A stretch of 64,000 nucleotides of DNA from Cokeromyces recurvatus (GCF_025118155.1 NW_026251398.1:682001-746000); one strand, 5' to 3'. Shown: positions 52,051 to 63,679, numbered from the stretch's first letter. Notes: a model not told the origin generated them from the sequence alone. A program made the numbers and translations.

Positions 52051-52328
52051 GAATAATAAGAAATAATTAACTTACATTCCATTCATCTTGGTCCCTATAT
52101 ACATTACAGTCTATTTTCTCATCTTTTACAAAATGATAAGCTGCGTCTGTCAATACAACTTTTATGTTTATGTTAGGATACTAATTAATAGTTTAAGAAA
52201 AATTGTAAAAAAAAAAAAAAAAAAAATCGATTGAAATGAAAGTTGCTTACTTCTTTTAATAATTTGACAAGGATAGGCACCTTAATAGTTGCCACACTTC
52301 CAGTAGCACCAATAAGTATATTAGTCAT
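51399..52328 (-). CDS. Phosphopantothenoylcysteine decarboxylase
   Basis: Flavoprotein of coenzyme A synthesis, turning 4'-phosphopantothenoylcysteine into 4'-phosphopantetheine. Six exons on the minus strand; exon 1 is 52251-52328 (MTNILIGATGSVATIKVPIL). The active-site His is in DPILHIELRNWADIMVIAPL; DANTLGKIANGLCDNLL is the FMN/trimer segment. CPAMNTSMW is the conserved PXMNXXMW substrate motif, and RLACGDTGMGAMAE has the catalytic Cys. Small introns, several with A runs (29 A at 52021-52049). The size fits a single-domain PPCDC (about 215 residues) rather than the longer acid-tailed yeast Hal3/Sis2 form. Confidence 0.93.
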
Positions 52329-52774
52329 ATTGCAGGAAGAAAAGACAAATAAATGAAAAGTACTGAGTATAAATAATTTATAATTTTGTCACAAGCAGTG
52401 ATAGCGCAGCATAAAATGCCAAAAAAAGTGATTTTGAAAGGTGTCTCGTGAGCTCCTTTTTTTTTAATATAGATACATGTATTCATGACTCTATCATCTT
52501 TCATGGTTTTATATAGTACTTCATTATAAGGTTTATTATTTAGTTGACCTGATGACATATAAATTTGCAAATAATAATAAAAATAAGATTTGCAATACGC
52601 ATGTTCTCGGAATACTACTGTTACTAGACTTTTATGTAAAGCTTATTTTATGTTGAAGTAATTCTTTTTTTTTTTTTTTATTCTTATTATTTTATTATGA
52701 ATTTTTACCTATTCAGCATATGAATACAGAAGGTAATATATATATATATGTATATATATTAACATAATAAAAGT
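52329..52774. other. Intergenic between divergent PPCDC and zinc-ribbon gene
   Basis: AT-rich, with T runs and TA repeats (52738-52760) just before the next ORF. No other feature. Confidence 0.55.
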
Positions 52775-53377
52775 ATGTTCAGTTACTTGATTAGTTATGT
52801 ATTTTTTCGCTACATAGACAATTATTTTAATACATGTCGTGAATGTCATAAACCAATTATGACACATCAACAAAGATCATTAAGAATGACTGGAACATTA
52901 AACAATGAGAAAAAGAAGAAACGTCAACAACAAAAAGATAGTAAATCTATTTTTATAAAGATAGATAAAATTTTAAAAATTGTGTTTTGTTATGGCAGTA
53001 ACAAGAAATGGAAAAAGAACAATAAATGTAAAATAGAAGAAGTAGTAAATCACTGTAAATGTTCTTCTCTTCCCATTAGAAAGTTATCAGATTCATTGAT
53101 AACTACTGTCAACTTCCATGCTGAACCATCGTCTTACGATCATCAGAACCCAACAGGTAAAAGTAATATAAATGATGTTACCTTTAACATAGACAGACAT
53201 ATATTTGTTTATATAGACTTTAGTACTGGTCATCACTGGATCTTTAGGACTGGTTGGACACCACATCCTAATTTATTATCAGCAACAACGGGTTTGTGTG
53301 ATAACTGTCATGAAAGGGTTCACAAGGATTCAAGACAATGTCCACATTGCGGTGAAAATGTTCTATTCTATATATAA
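52775..53377 (+). CDS. Hypothetical protein with C-terminal zinc ribbon
   Basis: Open frame of 200 residues without a clear intron. The first 20 residues are hydrophobic (FSYLISYVFFRYI) and could be a membrane anchor. CRECHKPIM gives one CxxC pair; a Lys-rich middle holds more Cys (HCKCSS). The C-terminus CDNCHERVHKDSRQCPHCGE has two CxxC pairs spaced like a zinc ribbon. I do not know the family. The start is uncertain: the N-terminal part might belong to an upstream exon or be non-coding. Confidence 0.55.
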   Translation: MFSYLISYVFFRYIDNYFNTCRECHKPIMTHQQRSLRMTGTLNNEKKKKRQQQKDSKSIFIKIDKILKIVFCYGSNKKWKKNNKCKIEEVVNHCKCSSLPIRKLSDSLITTVNFHAEPSSYDHQNPTGKSNINDVTFNIDRHIFVYIDFSTGHHWIFRTGWTPHPNLLSATTGLCDNCHERVHKDSRQCPHCGENVLFYI

Positions 53378-54722
53378 TAGTATACTGTATTACGTAATAA
53401 TATAAGAATGATATACATAAATTTTTTTTACAAAATAGGCTTTCTATATTATTATGTTGAAAAAAAAAAAGGGCAACAATCCTAATGTTGATCCCTTTCC
53501 TTTAATAATACCTTTATATAGAAAATATATCTAAATTGAGAATAATTAACAGGCAACTTTGTTCCTATGGAGATTAAGGGGAAGAGTGCTTCTTTTTTTT
53601 TTTAACAATATAGGGAATTATTCTCTGTCTGTGAATATCTTTAATGTATATTTACTTTAACTGAAGTTTGTGTTAAAGATAAAATACATGTATAATAAAT
53701 ATAGTACTAGTGTATATATAATTTTGTTGAATAGAAGGTTCTGTAATGTGTTTAATAATAGACTTCTTTATCTATAAAAGTCACATAATAGATTACCTGC
53801 CTTATAAAATATATAAATGTCAAAAAATAAAAAATATACGCAAGGTACCTGTTAAAATAGGAAAATTGAAATCGAATCTGTGTTTCAAAATCAAAAAAAA
53901 GATCTACAACATATTCCTGGTAAATTAACAAAAATGTAACAACAATAACTGCGTCACTTGATGTTTTTCTTTTTCACAATTTTTTATTTGTATACAAATA
54001 TGGATCTATGATCAAATTATTTCGCAATGCTAAAAAAAAAACTATTTTTATAGAAAATTGCCTTTATTTATACTTTTTTTCTTGTTTTCTATAGAAGAAA
54101 AATGGAATATCTGTCTTATTAAAAAAAATAGCTTTTTTTGTTTCGTTTACTATTTTTAACTTCTTTTTAATACTAAGAAGTAAGGCTTCTTTTTTTTTTT
54201 TTGCTACTTTTTAAACGGAGACAAGTTCAATGTATATTTTTATCTTGAAGAAAAAAAAACTCTTTCCATGCTGTTGATTCTTCAATAAAATAATCTTTGT
54301 ACAATGTGTAGAATAAGTTAACAATTCTAAATTTGGAAAAATTGTTAACAATTCTCTATAATTATTAATAAATAATGTGCAACCGTTTATTCAAGAATAA
54401 TCTGGTCCAGATTGATTCAATGTAACATAATACTGTGAAAAGTGCGTTTACTCGTTTTTTTTTTCTATTCATAAAACGAAAGTTATACATCATTTGTTTT
54501 GTTTTTTGTTTTTTTTTTTTTTTTGAAACCCAAATTATAAAATAAATAGCAGTTTTTTTTTTTTTTTTCTTTTTTAATTCCGCTTTCTATAGTAGTTTCT
54601 CTCCTTTTTGCACATATAAAACTCGGTACTTTTTCTTTTTTGTTAATTACATTTTTCCTTTATCTTTTTTTTTTCTTCTTCTTCTCCTTTCGATCTATTT
54701 ATCTTACCTTCATTTATAAAAT
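53378..54722. promoter_or_regulatory. Intergenic, chitin deacetylase promoter side
   Basis: 1.3 kb with many T tracts. TATAAA at 54615-54620 lies about 105 bp before the chitin deacetylase start, followed by a CT-rich leader. The AT-only ORF at 53746-53928 is not protein-like. Confidence 0.5.
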
Positions 54723-56043
54723 ATGACTTGGAAAATTACTCTTGCATCGATTGCTGTTCTAGCAGGTGTAAATGCAGTTACTACTAATTATACCAGTAAT
54801 ACTGATCCCACAAATATCACTCTTCCTGATATTCCTCAAGTTACTTCTCATGATCCAGCTCAACAATGTGTTTACTACAACTCTCCTTACACCATTTCTC
54901 CTTCTGAATGGCCTACTGTATGGGATATTGCTACTTCCAACGGTATAAATAAATCACCCGAGTTCCAAGCCTTATATAACTCCATTGATTGGACTAAAGT
55001 ACCCAACATTCCTGTCAGAAAACTCACTGCTGCTGGTGGCCTTGATATGACAGGTTATGATGCTGTTAATGATCCTGACTGTTGGTGGTCCAGTTCTCAA
55101 TGTAAGACACCCAAGACAGCAGGTATCAATGCTGATCTCTATGCTTGCCCCGAGCCTGATGTTTGGGGTTTAACATTTGATGATGGACCCAACTGTTCTC
55201 ATAATGCCTTTTATGACTTTTTACAAGAAAATAAACAAAAGGCTACTATGTTCTATATTGGTTCTAACGTTGTTAATTGGCCATATGGTGCTCTTCGTGG
55301 TGTCAGAGATGGTCACCAAATTGCTGGTCATACTTGGTCTCATAAAATGATGACTACCTTAACCAATGAAGAAGTTCTTGCTGAACTTTATTATACTCAA
55401 AAGGCTATTAAATATGTTACCGGTGTTACTCCCAAGTACTGGCGTCCTGTAAGTTTATATTTACTCTTTCCTTTTTTTTTAAAAAAATAGCTAAACTAAC
55501 CAACTATATACATACATACATACATACATACTGTTATTTATATAGGCACTTGGTGATTTAGATGATCGTGTTCGCTGGATCGCTACACAATTAGATTTAA
55601 CTGCTATTATTTGGAACTTGGATACATTTGACTGGGCTGCTAATGTTCAACCTGGTGTTACTACTCAAACTGTTGATGACTTGTATACTTCTTTTATCGA
55701 AATGGGCAAAAACGGTACATTTGATCACAGTGGTAATATTGTTTTATCTCATGAAATTAACAATCAAACTATGGATTTCTTTATGAAACATTACCCCGAA
55801 ATCAAGAAGGCCTATAGTCATGTTTTAGATGTTGCTACTTGTATGAATATCACACATCCTTATGCCGAATCTACAATTACTTTCCCCACTTTTGAACAAG
55901 TAACTGGAGGCTCTTCTTCTAATTCTACTATTACACCCGGTGCTTCAACAGTTTCTACTAAGGCTAATTCTGGTAATACCATGTATTCATTCAACAGTGC
56001 TCTCTTCATTGCTGCCCTCTTTGGCATTTTAGTTCTTGTTTAA
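54723..56043 (+). CDS. Chitin deacetylase, GPI-anchored (CE4)
   Basis: Converts chitin to chitosan at the wall or plasma membrane, a hallmark of Mucorales walls. Two exons, 54723-55448 and 55546-56043, give 407 residues. A signal peptide (residues 1-19, ITLASIAVLAGVNA) opens it. The NodB domain has motif 1 LTFDDGPNCSHN (catalytic and metal Asp pair near residue 150), motif 2 GHTWSH (metal His near residue 201), and motif 3 split by the intron as WRP plus ALGDLDDR, where Ala replaces the usual second Pro. IVLSHEINNQT is motif 5. NST/NIT/NCS sites suggest N-glycosylation. A Ser/Thr-rich stalk and a hydrophobic end (FIAALFGILVLV) predict GPI anchoring. The intron has a CATA repeat (55510-55530). 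Confidence 0.95.
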
Positions 56044-58053
56044 ATTATTTTCTTAATTATATATGTATACATCAAACAAACCATATATTCCTTATTAAAT
56101 AGAAGTAACATATAATTCTCCTCCGTTTTCCCCCCCCTCCCTTTGATATCATATTATACAAAAATAATAAATTTGTGTATCTGTATATATATATATAAAA
56201 AAAAGAAAAAGTCCCGACATTAAATACCTTGTCTAACACTTAATTGGAAATGTATATTGGAGATACGAGGATATTTCCCTAATATATGCTAAGAATATAA
56301 ATCTTTCCCGAATATTACAATAATGTATCTTCTTCTAATAGACCCTTAAAAAAATATAACATGCTTGTTTAGCTAAGCTATTTTTTTTTTCTTACTTATC
56401 TAAGCATGTCAAAAAGAAATAATCTGTGATAACGATCTACCGAACATCTTTCAGAATTATAATCAATTTACAGTTTTTTAATATATTATAAAACAATTAA
56501 CCTTTGATATAAAATATCAATTTAAGTGAGTAATGTTAACTTATTTAAAGTTATTTCATTCTTCTATTATTATATGAGCAGAGAAAGATTCATACATGGA
56601 AATAAACCAGTAATGGATTAATAAATATCCATTTACTCCTCAAACACAGTGAATTATTTGTTAACAATGATTGTAATTGAATGACTTAATATCACACCTT
56701 ATTCAAAGAATGGATAAACTGTTAGAAATGGCATATCAATATTTTAGATAATCATGATACGCTTGCTCGATCGATTAATGTCATGAATATTTGCTAACAA
56801 TCTTTTTTTTTTTCAAATTACACTGTGTTACTCTGCTTTTATTTATTATGTAATATTACTACGGGTTATGGTCCAAATTGGCACTTTTTTTTTCTTGTTC
56901 CATTCTTGTCATTGAACTGCATGGTATTAGTTTTCAACTTATGCCCCAGAGTAGTATTACAATGACGATAAACTAATATACGTAATTGATAAAAAAAAAA
57001 AGAGGGGAATGAACCCCATACATAATAATATGCAATGTTATTATTATTGTGCTGTATGAAACATATAGTAGCCAAGTTGCAATAACTGTATGCATAATTC
57101 TGAAAATCACTAGAAAAGCTATTTTTTATAATAAGAACTTATTTGCATAAAGCTCATAATAAAGTTTTAAAAATTTATATACATATTCTTTCTTTGCGAT
57201 TTGATTCATATTTCTTCTGAACTTTCAATTTTTTTTTTCCTAGTGCTTCATTCTTGCTCTTGTTTGAACTGCACTAAGCATATATATATTAACAACTCCA
57301 GATTCACTGATAAGAATGCATTAAAAAAATCAATAGGTTATAATCTCTTATAATAAAATTATTTTATTGCAGTTTTTTTTCTTTAAAAAAAAAGCTGAAA
57401 CTCTCAAATACCCTTATTAAATTATCTACAGCTTCGTCTTATGATTGTGTATAGTTTTCTGTCAAAAAACTCTAAAAATTGTAGTTTCTTAAACTTCTTA
57501 AAATTGAACTTTTAGAATTATTGGTCAGGCTCTACTTTCATTTCCTTACTGTATCATACTGGCCATCAGTTTTCATTGTTTTGCGGTTGAAAGAAAGAAA
57601 GAAAAAAAAAAGCTTTCTTCTAATCATTATACATATTGGATACTATAACTACTCCCAACAACGCATAATCTTTCAGCAGCATGCAATTTTTTCTACTACT
57701 TTTTTTTTTTAACTACAGCTTCTAATTTGTTTTCTTTGAGATCAAGTTTAATTTGAATGGGGTCACGCTTTTTTTATTATTATTATTATTAATAGTTTCT
57801 TTTTTAAAACTAAGCGCATCTCTCTTCTCAGTGATGTAATACATGTCTATAATACCATTTTCTATAAAAGAAAATATATATTCTACTATATACATTTAAA
57901 AATGTTATACAGTAGTTCAAGCGCTAATAGAGTGGGATTTTTTTTTCTTTTTTTTTTTTTAACCGTATTTTAATTTGGGATCGGAACAAAAAGAAGGGGC
58001 CCAAGCTCTTTATATAAAACGTAGAAAATCTTCTATAGTAAGTAAATAAATTT

Positions 58054-58090
<37 letters not shown>

Positions 58091-58945
58091 ACAGATTTTA
58101 TTAATCATCTTTTACTAAGCATATATTATTAAAGCTCTTCAAGAAATTCAAAACTGGGTTTATTTATGGAACTTTTTACACTTTGAAATGACTATTGATT
58201 TAATAAACAAACATGTTTGCTTTTATTAGGATGTTGTATTCATTTATTTTTGCTAATGATATCAAACACGTTAAGCAGAACACAGCAACTTTTTTAGAAT
58301 GATTATTAAAATGTTTGTGTCTATTGATCATTTAGAACGATAAAAAAGTTTGTAATATAAACAAAAAGACAGCATGATACATTTAGTTAACGGCTAAACC
58401 TTCTAAATTGGTAACAAAGTTTATAATTGCTTGTCTCCGTTGTAGTAACTTTGGGGATTTTATCGGCTAAAGATTTTAACTTACGGTTGATAGTGGTATG
58501 TGAAACTATTTATTTTTAAATGTTGCAAATAAGGACTAGCGTAACTCTTTATTCCTAAACTATTGCTATTACTGAAAATATAATAAATAATCTTTTCTGG
58601 AGTAAGTGACGTGTCGATACTGATTTATAGTGAATACTGTAATATCTCTATTAAGAGATGAGTATAAAGTAATAATTATATCTGAGAGGGATAAGAAAAG
58701 TATTAAGCTACTATTGAAGCATAGTTAGTATTGCTAATGAAGCGTATAGCATTTTCAAACTTACAAAAGATCATATAAATAAGTTCTTTACTATTTATGT
58801 ATTCAGGCACTGTTAATCTGAGATTAAATAAGGAGCCAAATTATTACTTGATAAAAAATATCTTTCTGTCTTTCTGTCTTTCTTTTTTTTTTTATTTATT
58901 TATTTTTCAATAAAATAAGCTGTTATAGTTTACATTTTATTATTA
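56044..58945. other. Longest gene-free region, one possible transposase scrap
   Basis: 2.9 kb of AT-rich DNA: A35 at 58055-58089, T runs, and a C-run near 56125. On the minus strand at about 58399-58510 a 39-codon frame reads VSHTTINRKLKSLADKIPKV, a possible helix-turn-helix of a decayed Tc1-like transposase. Nothing else looks coding, and no tRNA was seen. Confidence 0.5.
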
Positions 58946-60991
58946 ATGCAACCAGAAAACTTGCCAACAGAAGTATTTGTACAAATCTTTAAATTAATTT
59001 ACAAGAAAAGCTTGTATTCTTGTCTATTTGTATGCAAGCGATGGAATGAAATTGCAATACGTATATTTTATGAAAAACTTGACTTGACAGGGAAAAACAT
59101 TGAAAAGCTACATTCAGTATTGCTTATAAATTCTCAACATCAAGTCCTTAAATGGGGTCCGTTTGTTAATGAATTGAGAATTAGTTATGATGAATATGAA
59201 GGGTCAAGATTCTTTGCTACAACAAGTTTAAAAGATAAACATGAAGAGGGGATTCAAAAATTATCACAAAATGAATTTCTCATGTTAATATCTAATATGA
59301 TTAATGTAAAGAAAATTGATTTATCAGGAAGTATATACTTTGAATATTATATAAAACTTTTACGTCAAGTTAATAACTTGAGACAGCTTGCAGAAATCTC
59401 TAAAGATTCTCATTCTTTAAACCACTCAGAGTACTTATTAACATGTTATCACTTTCGCAAGACCCTGACCCATCTTTCTCTTTATTATTATGAATCGAAT
59501 CATACTATAAAAAATGTCAACCGTGTTAATATCTTACCTGAATTTGAACAATTAACAAGCCTGACATTTGAAAATAATCGCGATAAACGTTTAACATTAT
59601 TTGATATCTTGACCATTTGCCCCAATTTAAAAAGTCTTGTATACATCAATAACTTCCAGGTGCCTGATGAATATATAAATGAGTCGTTAATCAAGTTTAC
59701 TAGACAAAATAAAGTTAAAAATCATAGGTTACAAAAACTGGTTATACACCATCCATCATTTACTGCTTCTTATATTAAATATATAACAAAGTATAGTCCA
59801 GTAAGTTTAGAAACAATTAAAATTTACTTAATGGATATAGATTTGTTTGATTGGTTTGAAGAGGAAGGGATGGAGAATATCCTTGATCTTGGACGAAGGA
59901 TGAGTCTCGTTAAAAATTCACATATTTACACAAATCCAGAATATATTAAAAGAAAAGATCAAGATGCAGACACAGATGTAGAAACGAAAATGACCTACTT
60001 TTATAGTCTAATAAATGCCTTGAAGGGCAATCGTCCGTTGTACTGTAGTTGCACTTACAGTGAATTAAAAAGCAGTGAAAACATAATATCGATCACTGAC
60101 AATAAATATTTAAGATTTCAATATGGAATTAACCATGAAAACTTTCCACCAAATACAGATATAAACAGCGAAGAATGGCTAGCAGACCCCTTTCATGATT
60201 TAATTTTACCAAACTTACATGTGTCAAAAATAGGTCTAGAGATAATCAATTCTTTTACTTTTTATATACTTCAAGATCAGCTCCAACAAATTCCTATTGC
60301 CTTATTAAAATATGCTTTCGACAATTGTCCACACCTTTCTTTCCTAGAGATCGATTGTATGAATGCAAAGTTAGAATTTGCTACCGGTGTCATATATAGA
60401 GGTTATAATCAACATTCAGGCTCGGGGAAGGCGATACACGAGAATCTCACTCGAATAAGATTTAATGGATGTGTTGGAATAACTGACGAAATGGCCTTTA
60501 CTTTATCAACATATTTACCAAATATCGAAGGAATCATGATCAATAAAGGGTATCTAAACAAATGGCATCATCAAGATCGAATTAAAAAATGCCATGTAAT
60601 CGATTTAACACCTTTCCCTCATTTAAAAAATTTCTGTTATGAAATAAATCAAGTTGTGGAATTAGATAATGAGAAAGTCTTTATGGAATTTTTATCTAAC
60701 GACGACCCTACTAAAGATAGCTGTTATGAAGTAATTAAAGATAAGAAAAATATGTATGCAGTAAAAGAAACTGCAATGATGTTAAACAGACAAGAATATG
60801 CAGAGAATACTTCAATTATCACAGTTAAATCTAACCACGTTCTTGATAAGATTGTCGTGTATAATCATTATCGTCTTCTCTTTCGTTTACAAATGGGCAA
60901 GCTAGCTCCTTTAATAAAAGGATACGTTGATTGCCATACATTCTTGGATGAAGAAAATGAAGATTATGTGCATATATTTGATGACAATTGA
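58946..60991 (+). CDS. F-box protein with leucine-rich C-terminal region
   Basis: Likely substrate receptor of an SCF ubiquitin ligase. A single exon of 681 residues. The F-box is at residues 3-45: ENLPTEVFVQIFKLIYKKSL then CLFVCKRWNEIAIRIFYE. The rest is a long irregular leucine-rich region (LSLYYYESNHTIKN; LTSLTFENNRDKRLTLFDIL; HLSFLEIDCMNAKLEF; ITDEMAFTLSTYLPNIEGI), as in large F-box/LRR families of Mucoromycota. The C-terminus is acidic. The substrate cannot be told from sequence. No intron is needed to keep it open. Confidence 0.9.
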   Translation: MQPENLPTEVFVQIFKLIYKKSLYSCLFVCKRWNEIAIRIFYEKLDLTGKNIEKLHSVLLINSQHQVLKWGPFVNELRISYDEYEGSRFFATTSLKDKHEEGIQKLSQNEFLMLISNMINVKKIDLSGSIYFEYYIKLLRQVNNLRQLAEISKDSHSLNHSEYLLTCYHFRKTLTHLSLYYYESNHTIKNVNRVNILPEFEQLTSLTFENNRDKRLTLFDILTICPNLKSLVYINNFQVPDEYINESLIKFTRQNKVKNHRLQKLVIHHPSFTASYIKYITKYSPVSLETIKIYLMDIDLFDWFEEEGMENILDLGRRMSLVKNSHIYTNPEYIKRKDQDADTDVETKMTYFYSLINALKGNRPLYCSCTYSELKSSENIISITDNKYLRFQYGINHENFPPNTDINSEEWLADPFHDLILPNLHVSKIGLEIINSFTFYILQDQLQQIPIALLKYAFDNCPHLSFLEIDCMNAKLEFATGVIYRGYNQHSGSGKAIHENLTRIRFNGCVGITDEMAFTLSTYLPNIEGIMINKGYLNKWHHQDRIKKCHVIDLTPFPHLKNFCYEINQVVELDNEKVFMEFLSNDDPTKDSCYEVIKDKKNMYAVKETAMMLNRQEYAENTSIITVKSNHVLDKIVVYNHYRLLFRLQMGKLAPLIKGYVDCHTFLDEENEDYVHIFDDN

Positions 60992-61042
60992 ATATAGTCT
61001 TCTTTGATTACGTTGAAAATATCTAAATCTACAGTAAATTAG

Positions 61043-61116
61043 TATACATACATGCATACATACATACATACATACATACATACATACATACATACATACA
61101 TACATACATACATACA

Positions 61117-61148
<32 letters not shown>

Positions 61149-61157
61149 CATACATAT
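61043..61157. repeat. CATA tetranucleotide microsatellite
   Basis: About 27 CATA units with few interruptions, just downstream of the F-box gene stop. Read on the minus strand it makes a Tyr/Val/Cys/Met repeat ORF, which is an artefact. Confidence 0.97.
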
Positions 61158-61175
61158 ATCACTACAAATAAAACT

Positions 61176-61263
61176 CTAATTTCAGTATACTGAAATGTTA
61201 CTGAAATTAGACATGTCAATAATATTTCGATAACATGTCAGTATTGTGAAAGGTAACCTTTCA
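61176..61263. repeat. Cluster of short palindromes
   Basis: ATTTCAGTATACTGAAAT (61179-61196) is a perfect palindrome. CTAATTTCAGTA and TACTGAAATTAG (61176-61187 and 61199-61210) form overlapping 12-bp arms. ACATGTCA occurs twice (61211 and 61233). TGAAAGGTAACCTTTCA (61247-61263) is a 17-bp palindrome around a central A. Confidence 0.85.
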
Positions 61264-61933
61264 TAAACTTTTGTTTCATAACTCAAAGCTTCTATTGGAT
61301 TACGATTCGTTAACCTTCGTTATTTATTTACGTTTTTTTTTTTTTTTTTCGCTCTTATTGGCCTTTACATTTAAATTAAACACTTACTTATTCGTTGTAT
61401 TATGATACATTTGTTGACAAGATAGAGATAAAAAAACTGAGTGCAAAATGGATATCTTGTGGAGAACGGGGTTATTTCGCGACAGGAACAGAATGAAGAT
61501 TTCTTGAAAGAAGAATATTTCCCATAGAATGTTTAAAGTTATTGTGTTTGAGCTCTCTGGTCTTTGCCCTGATTGAGAATTAATCTCAGTTAACTCAACT
61601 CTAATAAAAAATTAAATTATTCGTATTCGTGCTCAACCCAACCGGTTCTGTTATTTTTCTTGAAACCAAATAATGAGATCTAGCTTGTTTATATTTGTGA
61701 GTGATACAAGGAAGATGCTTTGTATTATATTCATTCCTCAATGTACTACTTGAATAAATTTCATTATATTGTATAGTGTATAGATAGTATATGATTATAT
61801 TAGATAATAATGTGGATATATAACTAATAGATACACTCTATAATTCATTTATCTTTATCATTATTTCGTAACGTTAATATTTATTATAAATTGAAATCAA
61901 CTAATCTTGTATGCATAAATTGTACAACTAATA

Positions 61934-62000
61934 CACTTGACGAAAATAGCTTGGTCCAATAAAAAAAACCATCGGCTATTTTGAGAAGAAAGTGGGACAG
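61934..62000 (+). repeat. Left terminal inverted repeat of the Tc1-like element
   Basis: Pairs with 63510-63576. Starts directly after TA at 61932-61933. Confidence 0.88.
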
Positions 62001-62159
62001 CCAATGAAAATAGGACAACAATATGAAAATAGGACACTAATACGAAAAGGAGATACCCCTCATTTGTTTTAACCAATTTTTATTTTATTTAAAGCTTTTT
62101 TTTTTTTTTCCTTGCATTTATTCATCTTTTCTCTTCCTTGAACTTTCTTATTTTGCAAT

Positions 62160-63450
62160 ATGAATGAAGAATTTACTTTTGATGGTGAGACATTGCCTGT
62201 AATGATTCAATTATACATGGATTGGGAAGAGTCTGCAGTAATAAACGCAGAAAAAAGAAAAATGGCTAAGAAGCAGACTAGCTCTAATTCTAAAGGGCTC
62301 TCCCTTGACAACAAGAATAAAAGGAGATCGTACATCACAAAAAACGAGCTAAAAGTAGTAAACTTGATCAACTTGATGCAAGAGTTTGAGAATATGTCCA
62401 TCCGTGAAGCAAAATATTATGAGTGGGGGCTCCCTAAATCAACAGCCATACGTAAGCTCAAAGAATGGAGCGAAAGGACAAGTAACATAGATGAGAATGG
62501 CTTTCCTGATACTATTACGATAGGGGAGCACAAAGGGCGGACAACAATACTTAAAGATGAGCACATTGTCTTTATTTTTGAAATGCTACTTAATGAGTCA
62601 ACAATGACCGTTGAAGCTGTTATAGATCAACTTTGCGAGGAGTTGAAGAATATAAAAATGACTCCCAGAATCAGTAGCAAACCACATGAAGAAGAAATGC
62701 CGCCCTTACTTACAATCGTATCTTGCCTAGTTATTTTGCTAGAAATGCAGATACAACATCTTGCCAAAAGACGAAATGCTGTAACTCATTGGATTCATCA
62801 GAATATAGACTTTATGAATGAATGCGTATTCCTGAATGAAGCTGGTTTCAATAGGGACATGCATCGCTCTTATGGCTGGTCTGAAGCTGGGGGACCTTGC
62901 AAGATCAATGTTGAGACAAAGGGACTAAATGTCAGCATTTTGGGTTCTATTTGCAAGAGTGGCCTGATTACACTCTCCAGAAAAGAAGTTATTCTTAATA
63001 CAGAAAGCAGAAAACGATCACGAACTGGGGAAACAGCTACTGCTACCAAGAAGAAGGGTACAACTAGCAACGACTTTCTCAAATTTGTAGAGCAAGTTTT
63101 TGCTACACTGGATGCAGCTAACATGAACTACAAGTATTTAGTCCTTGACAATGCGCCCATTCACAAACCTGTGCTTATTCAGGGCTGGGTGGAACAACAA
63201 GGATATCGGCTTCTGTTCCTTCCACCCTCTTCTTTTTTTTTAAAAAAAAATCATCCAATTGAAGAGTTCTGATCCAAGCTACAAACTGTTGTAAATAATG
63301 ACCCCTCTTCAGTCAGACAGAAAGAAAGAGAAAATTAGTGAACGTATTCGCAAGGTGTCAGTACATATCAGTAGGGAAAATTGCAAGAGTTGTACACGAC
63401 ATTCCTTGTCATTCTGGCAAAGATGTTTAAACTGTGAAAAAGGTTTGTAA
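62160..63450 (+). pseudogene. IS630/Tc1-like transposase, inactivated
   Basis: DDE-type transposase that would cut and paste its element. Open from ATG 62160 for 370 codons, with an N-terminal acidic segment, an HTH region (SIREAKYYEWGLPKSTAIRK) and the catalytic region. Catalytic acid 1 is replaced: FLNEAGFN (AAT at 62835-62837) where FIDEAGFN is expected. Acid 2 is kept in LVLDNAPIHK. Around acid 3, homopolymer growth has altered the PPYSPFLNPIEE-type motif to PPSSFFLKKNHPIEEF, and a TGA at 63270-63272 stands where Trp is expected. Downstream, after a further frameshift, ERIRKVSVHISRENC and RHSLSFWQRCLN show the rest of the C-terminus. Hence a dead gene with at least three lesions. Confidence 0.88.
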
Positions 63451-63509
63451 AGAACAAAATAAAGATCATATAACTCATTTTCATATTATTGACCCATTGT
63501 TAAAACAGG

Positions 63510-63576
63510 TATCCACTTTCTTCACAAGATGGCCCATGGTTTTTTTTTTATTAAACCAAGCTATTTTCGTTCACTG
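63510..63576 (-). repeat. Right terminal inverted repeat of the Tc1-like element
   Basis: Reverse complement of 61934-62000 with scattered differences; followed by the TA at 63577-63578. Confidence 0.88.
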
Positions 63577-63679
63577 TAACTATAATATCAGTCGGTCCTT
63601 CATGACTCTGATCTGTATATTATAAGATATTATGTAACACATCATTATATTCACAACTAAAGGTGAATAATTAAATTCC

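Larger units (their letters stand above)
60992..61933. other. Intergenic with microsatellite and palindromes
   Basis: Holds a CATA repeat, a cluster of palindromes (61176-61263), a T18-type run near 61333, and plain AT-rich DNA up to the transposon boundary. No gene seen. Confidence 0.6.
61934..63576 (+). mobile_element. IS630/Tc1-mariner element with TIRs and TA duplication
   Basis: A 1,643-bp element. The left end CACTTGACGAAAATAGCTTG (61934 onward) and the reverse complement of the right end, CAGTGAACGAAAATAGCTTG (63576 backward), open inverted repeats of about 65 bp that also share the AATAAAAAAAACCAT and GAAGAAAGTGG segments. TA dinucleotides flank both ends (61932-61933 and 63577-63578), the target duplication of this superfamily. 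Inside, 62160 to about 63450, is one transposase gene. The TIRs have diverged by around 15%, and the gene is broken, so the copy is no longer autonomous. Confidence 0.9.

Noticed and set aside
60911..61219. ORF of CMYVCMYV-type repeats
   Set aside because: Translation of the CATA microsatellite.
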